From positions 2,046,001 to 2,110,000 of the forward strand of contig NZ_CP058907.1 in NCBI RefSeq assembly GCF_013415845.1: a stretch of 64,000 bases of DNA, read 5' to 3'. Below, one piece after another: positions 62,478-64,000 of this stretch (positions within the stretch are counted from its first letter, which is position 1; the number at the start of each line of letters is the position of its first letter). The notes beneath the pieces are model-generated. The model searched no databases and was not told the DNA's origin. It was given only the letters and a program-made list of their open reading frames with translations. The stretch comes from Rhodopseudomonas palustris. Its GTDB lineage: Bacteria; Pseudomonadota; Alphaproteobacteria; Rhizobiales; Xanthobacteraceae. Both the position numbers and the translations under genes were made by a program.

Positions 62478-64000
62478 CAGGCGGCCTCCTGAAGGGCGAG
62501 GCGCGGCGGCTTCGCGGTCGGAAACAGGCAGCGGCGCAGGCCGACCAGGCCGAGCACCGCGCGCCGCGCGGTGGCGCTCGGCTCGTCGCGAACCGCGGCG
62601 AGGGCGCGGTCGAGTGTTCTGAGCAGTCCGGCCGGCGGCGCTATCGAAGCCGATGCGTAGTGCCGCTCCAGCCGGATCAGCAGCAGCTCGAGCCGGCGAC
62701 GGGCGCCGCGCGACAGCTCAAGTCGTGCCCGATGCAGGTCGAGAATGTTGAAGCCGGCGCGCAGCTCGCGCAGCGCTTCCGGCATGGTGTGGCCGGCGGC
62801 GGCGGCGCGGGGCGCCAGCAGCATCATCCGGTCGATCATCAGGCCCGCGACGCTGGCGCGCTGGTTCTCGCTGCTGATATCGGCGGCCTGCGCCAGCGTG
62901 GCGCGGTTGGCGTTGATCAGTCGCAGTGCGCTCCATTCGGCGCCGACAGGCCGCAGTACGGCGGTGACCAGCGCGGCCAGGCCGGTGCCGGTGACCACGG
63001 CCACAGTCGAGTTCAGGAAGCTTGCGGTGTCGAAGGTGTACATCTCCTGCAGCGCGATCAGACTGGCGGTGTTGACGGCGAGGCCGAGGCCGATTGGGTA
63101 GGTCGCGGGCGCGCCCATCAGCACGCCGTACAAAATGAACGCCGGCGCCAGTACCAGCGCCAGACTTTCGAAATTATGCACCGCCGGCAGGATCAGCAGC
63201 AGATAGGCCGCCGCAGCAAAAGCGGCCACGATGGTCCACTTGGTCAGACCGACGATCGACGGATACGGATCGTCGCGCGCGGCGAACAGGCTGGTGCCGA
63301 CCGTCGCCATCATCGCGGCGGTGCCGCCGGCCGGCCAGGCGCACACGATCCAGAAGGTGCAGCAGGTGATCACGGTGAACAGCGTGACGAAGGCGGCGAG
63401 CAGCGCCATGCCGTGGTCCTGGTGCTTCACCACCGCGACATGCTGTTCGATCGGATAGTGCAGGGGCGCATCGAGCGTCGTGGCGTTGCCGGTGGTTGCG
63501 GCAGCCAGCGCGATACAGTCGGATTGGATGTTGAGCAGATCCCGAAGCCGCATCAGCAGTCCGAGTTCGAGGAGGTCGCGCCACGTGCCGCGATGCGGGT
63601 GTTGATCAATCTCGGCCTGAACGTCAGCCAGCAAGGCATCACGGACCGCGGCGTCACCGGGCTCGTCGCCTTCCATCCAGACGCGGGTGCGCTCGACCAG
63701 CGCCGCGACCGGGGCCGAAGGACCGCCGAGCGGCTGCAGCTCGTCGAGGCGATCGGCGACCGACGACATCACCGGCAACAGCAGCAGCATGCGCGGCTGC
63801 AATTGCTTGATCCAACGCGTCGCGCTCTGGTCGAGATTGGTGTCGTAGCTGAGGAAGGTGACGAGGTTTTCGATGTCGGCGGAGTCGGCGGCGACCTGCA
63901 GACGATGGGTTTCGGCCGCCGGGCTCTTGTTCAGGCTGACGGCGTCGCGGACGCTGGCATGGGCGTGCTTGAACCACGCTTTGACCCGCTGTGCCGCGAG
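62477..64000 (-). CDS. FUSC-family aromatic acid efflux permease (AaeB-like), partial
   Basis: The C-terminal ~507 residues of an inner-membrane FUSC transporter. The frame stays open to the window end, and reading on from 63802 gives SADIENLVTFLSYDTNLDQS, a typical AaeB segment, so the true start lies beyond 64000. A second block of membrane helices is at roughly 63060-63420 (MALLAAFVTLFTVITCCTFW, TKWTIVAAFAAAAYLLLI). It pumps aromatic carboxylates, for example p-hydroxybenzoate, with the fusion protein. The stop overlaps the DUF1656 start. Confidence 0.85.
   Translation of the reverse strand, partial: LAAQRVKAWFKHAHASVRDAVSLNKSPAAETHRLQVAADSADIENLVTFLSYDTNLDQSATRWIKQLQPRMLLLLPVMSSVADRLDELQPLGGPSAPVAALVERTRVWMEGDEPGDAAVRDALLADVQAEIDQHPHRGTWRDLLELGLLMRLRDLLNIQSDCIALAAATTGNATTLDAPLHYPIEQHVAVVKHQDHGMALLAAFVTLFTVITCCTFWIVCAWPAGGTAAMMATVGTSLFAARDDPYPSIVGLTKWTIVAAFAAAAYLLLILPAVHNFESLALVLAPAFILYGVLMGAPATYPIGLGLAVNTASLIALQEMYTFDTASFLNSTVAVVTGTGLAALVTAVLRPVGAEWSALRLINANRATLAQAADISSENQRASVAGLMIDRMMLLAPRAAAAGHTMPEALRELRAGFNILDLHRARLELSRGARRRLELLLIRLERHYASASIAPPAGLLRTLDRALAAVRDEPSATARRAVLGLVGLRRCLFPTAKPPRLALQEAA

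Overview
The window comes from a high-GC alphaproteobacterium. Gene content and order (a gene transfer agent tail cluster, feuPQ-ccmIEFH ... degP-regulator-glnE, and pqqABCDE with an EINMY-type PqqA) fit Rhodopseudomonas, most likely a R. palustris strain, or a close Bradyrhizobium-group relative. This is inferred from protein families and synteny, not from a search.

Region 1 (1-15888): the downstream half of a gene transfer agent (GTA) structural cluster on the + strand. It runs from tail terminator, tail tube, two chaperones, a short tape measure, distal tail protein, hub and cell-wall peptidase to the baseplate 'megatron', a DUF2793 fibre-like protein, a GH19 endolysin and a holin. Two stretches of non-GTA genes interrupt it. 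One is a low-GC DUF262/HNH nuclease gene between the distal tail and hub genes. The other, between peptidase and megatron, holds a GFA enzyme, a membrane-anchored unknown, and a MarR / 4-TM protein / cytochrome b561 operon whose start codon carries two perfect tandem palindromes.

Region 2 (15994-24644): a FeuP/FeuQ-like two-component system, a lipoprotein, a conserved unknown, and the cytochrome c maturation operon ccmIEFH, preceded by a perfect FNR/FixK box.

Region 3 (24645-30950): an accessory block between ccmH and degP. It holds a formamidase, a wrecked CobW-type GTPase pseudogene, a divergent MFS exporter/MmyB-type regulator pair, and a two-gene unit of a [2Fe-2S] ferredoxin-ferritin-like fusion plus a second ferritin-like protein. 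The last unit has a -24/-12 (sigma-54) promoter and a TGT-N10-ACA NifA-type upstream site, so it may be a nitrogen-fixation iron/redox module.

Region 4 (31205-41318): degP, an OmpR-type regulator, a soluble PAS chemoreceptor placed between that regulator and its likely kinase, glnE, a small membrane protein and an AraC regulator. Region 5 (41720-49419): a subtilisin autotransporter, a PleC-like sensor kinase and a cation diffusion facilitator. Region 6 (49550-57405, all minus): quinone oxidoreductase, nitronate monooxygenase, FAH-family enzyme, ketopantoate reductase-like protein, OFA-type MFS, formyl-CoA transferase and a GntR/FCD regulator with two near-identical palindromic operators. No oxalyl-CoA decarboxylase gene is in the window. 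Region 7 (57758-61132): complete pqqABCDE. Region 8 (61381-64000): an AaeXAB-like aromatic acid efflux set, cut by the window end.

Two families of palindromic intergenic repeats occur in inverted pairs: one in the GTA cluster (1980, 14440), the other around 45308, 51679, 52607 and 61148. No rRNA, tRNA, CRISPR array or intact insertion sequence was recognised.
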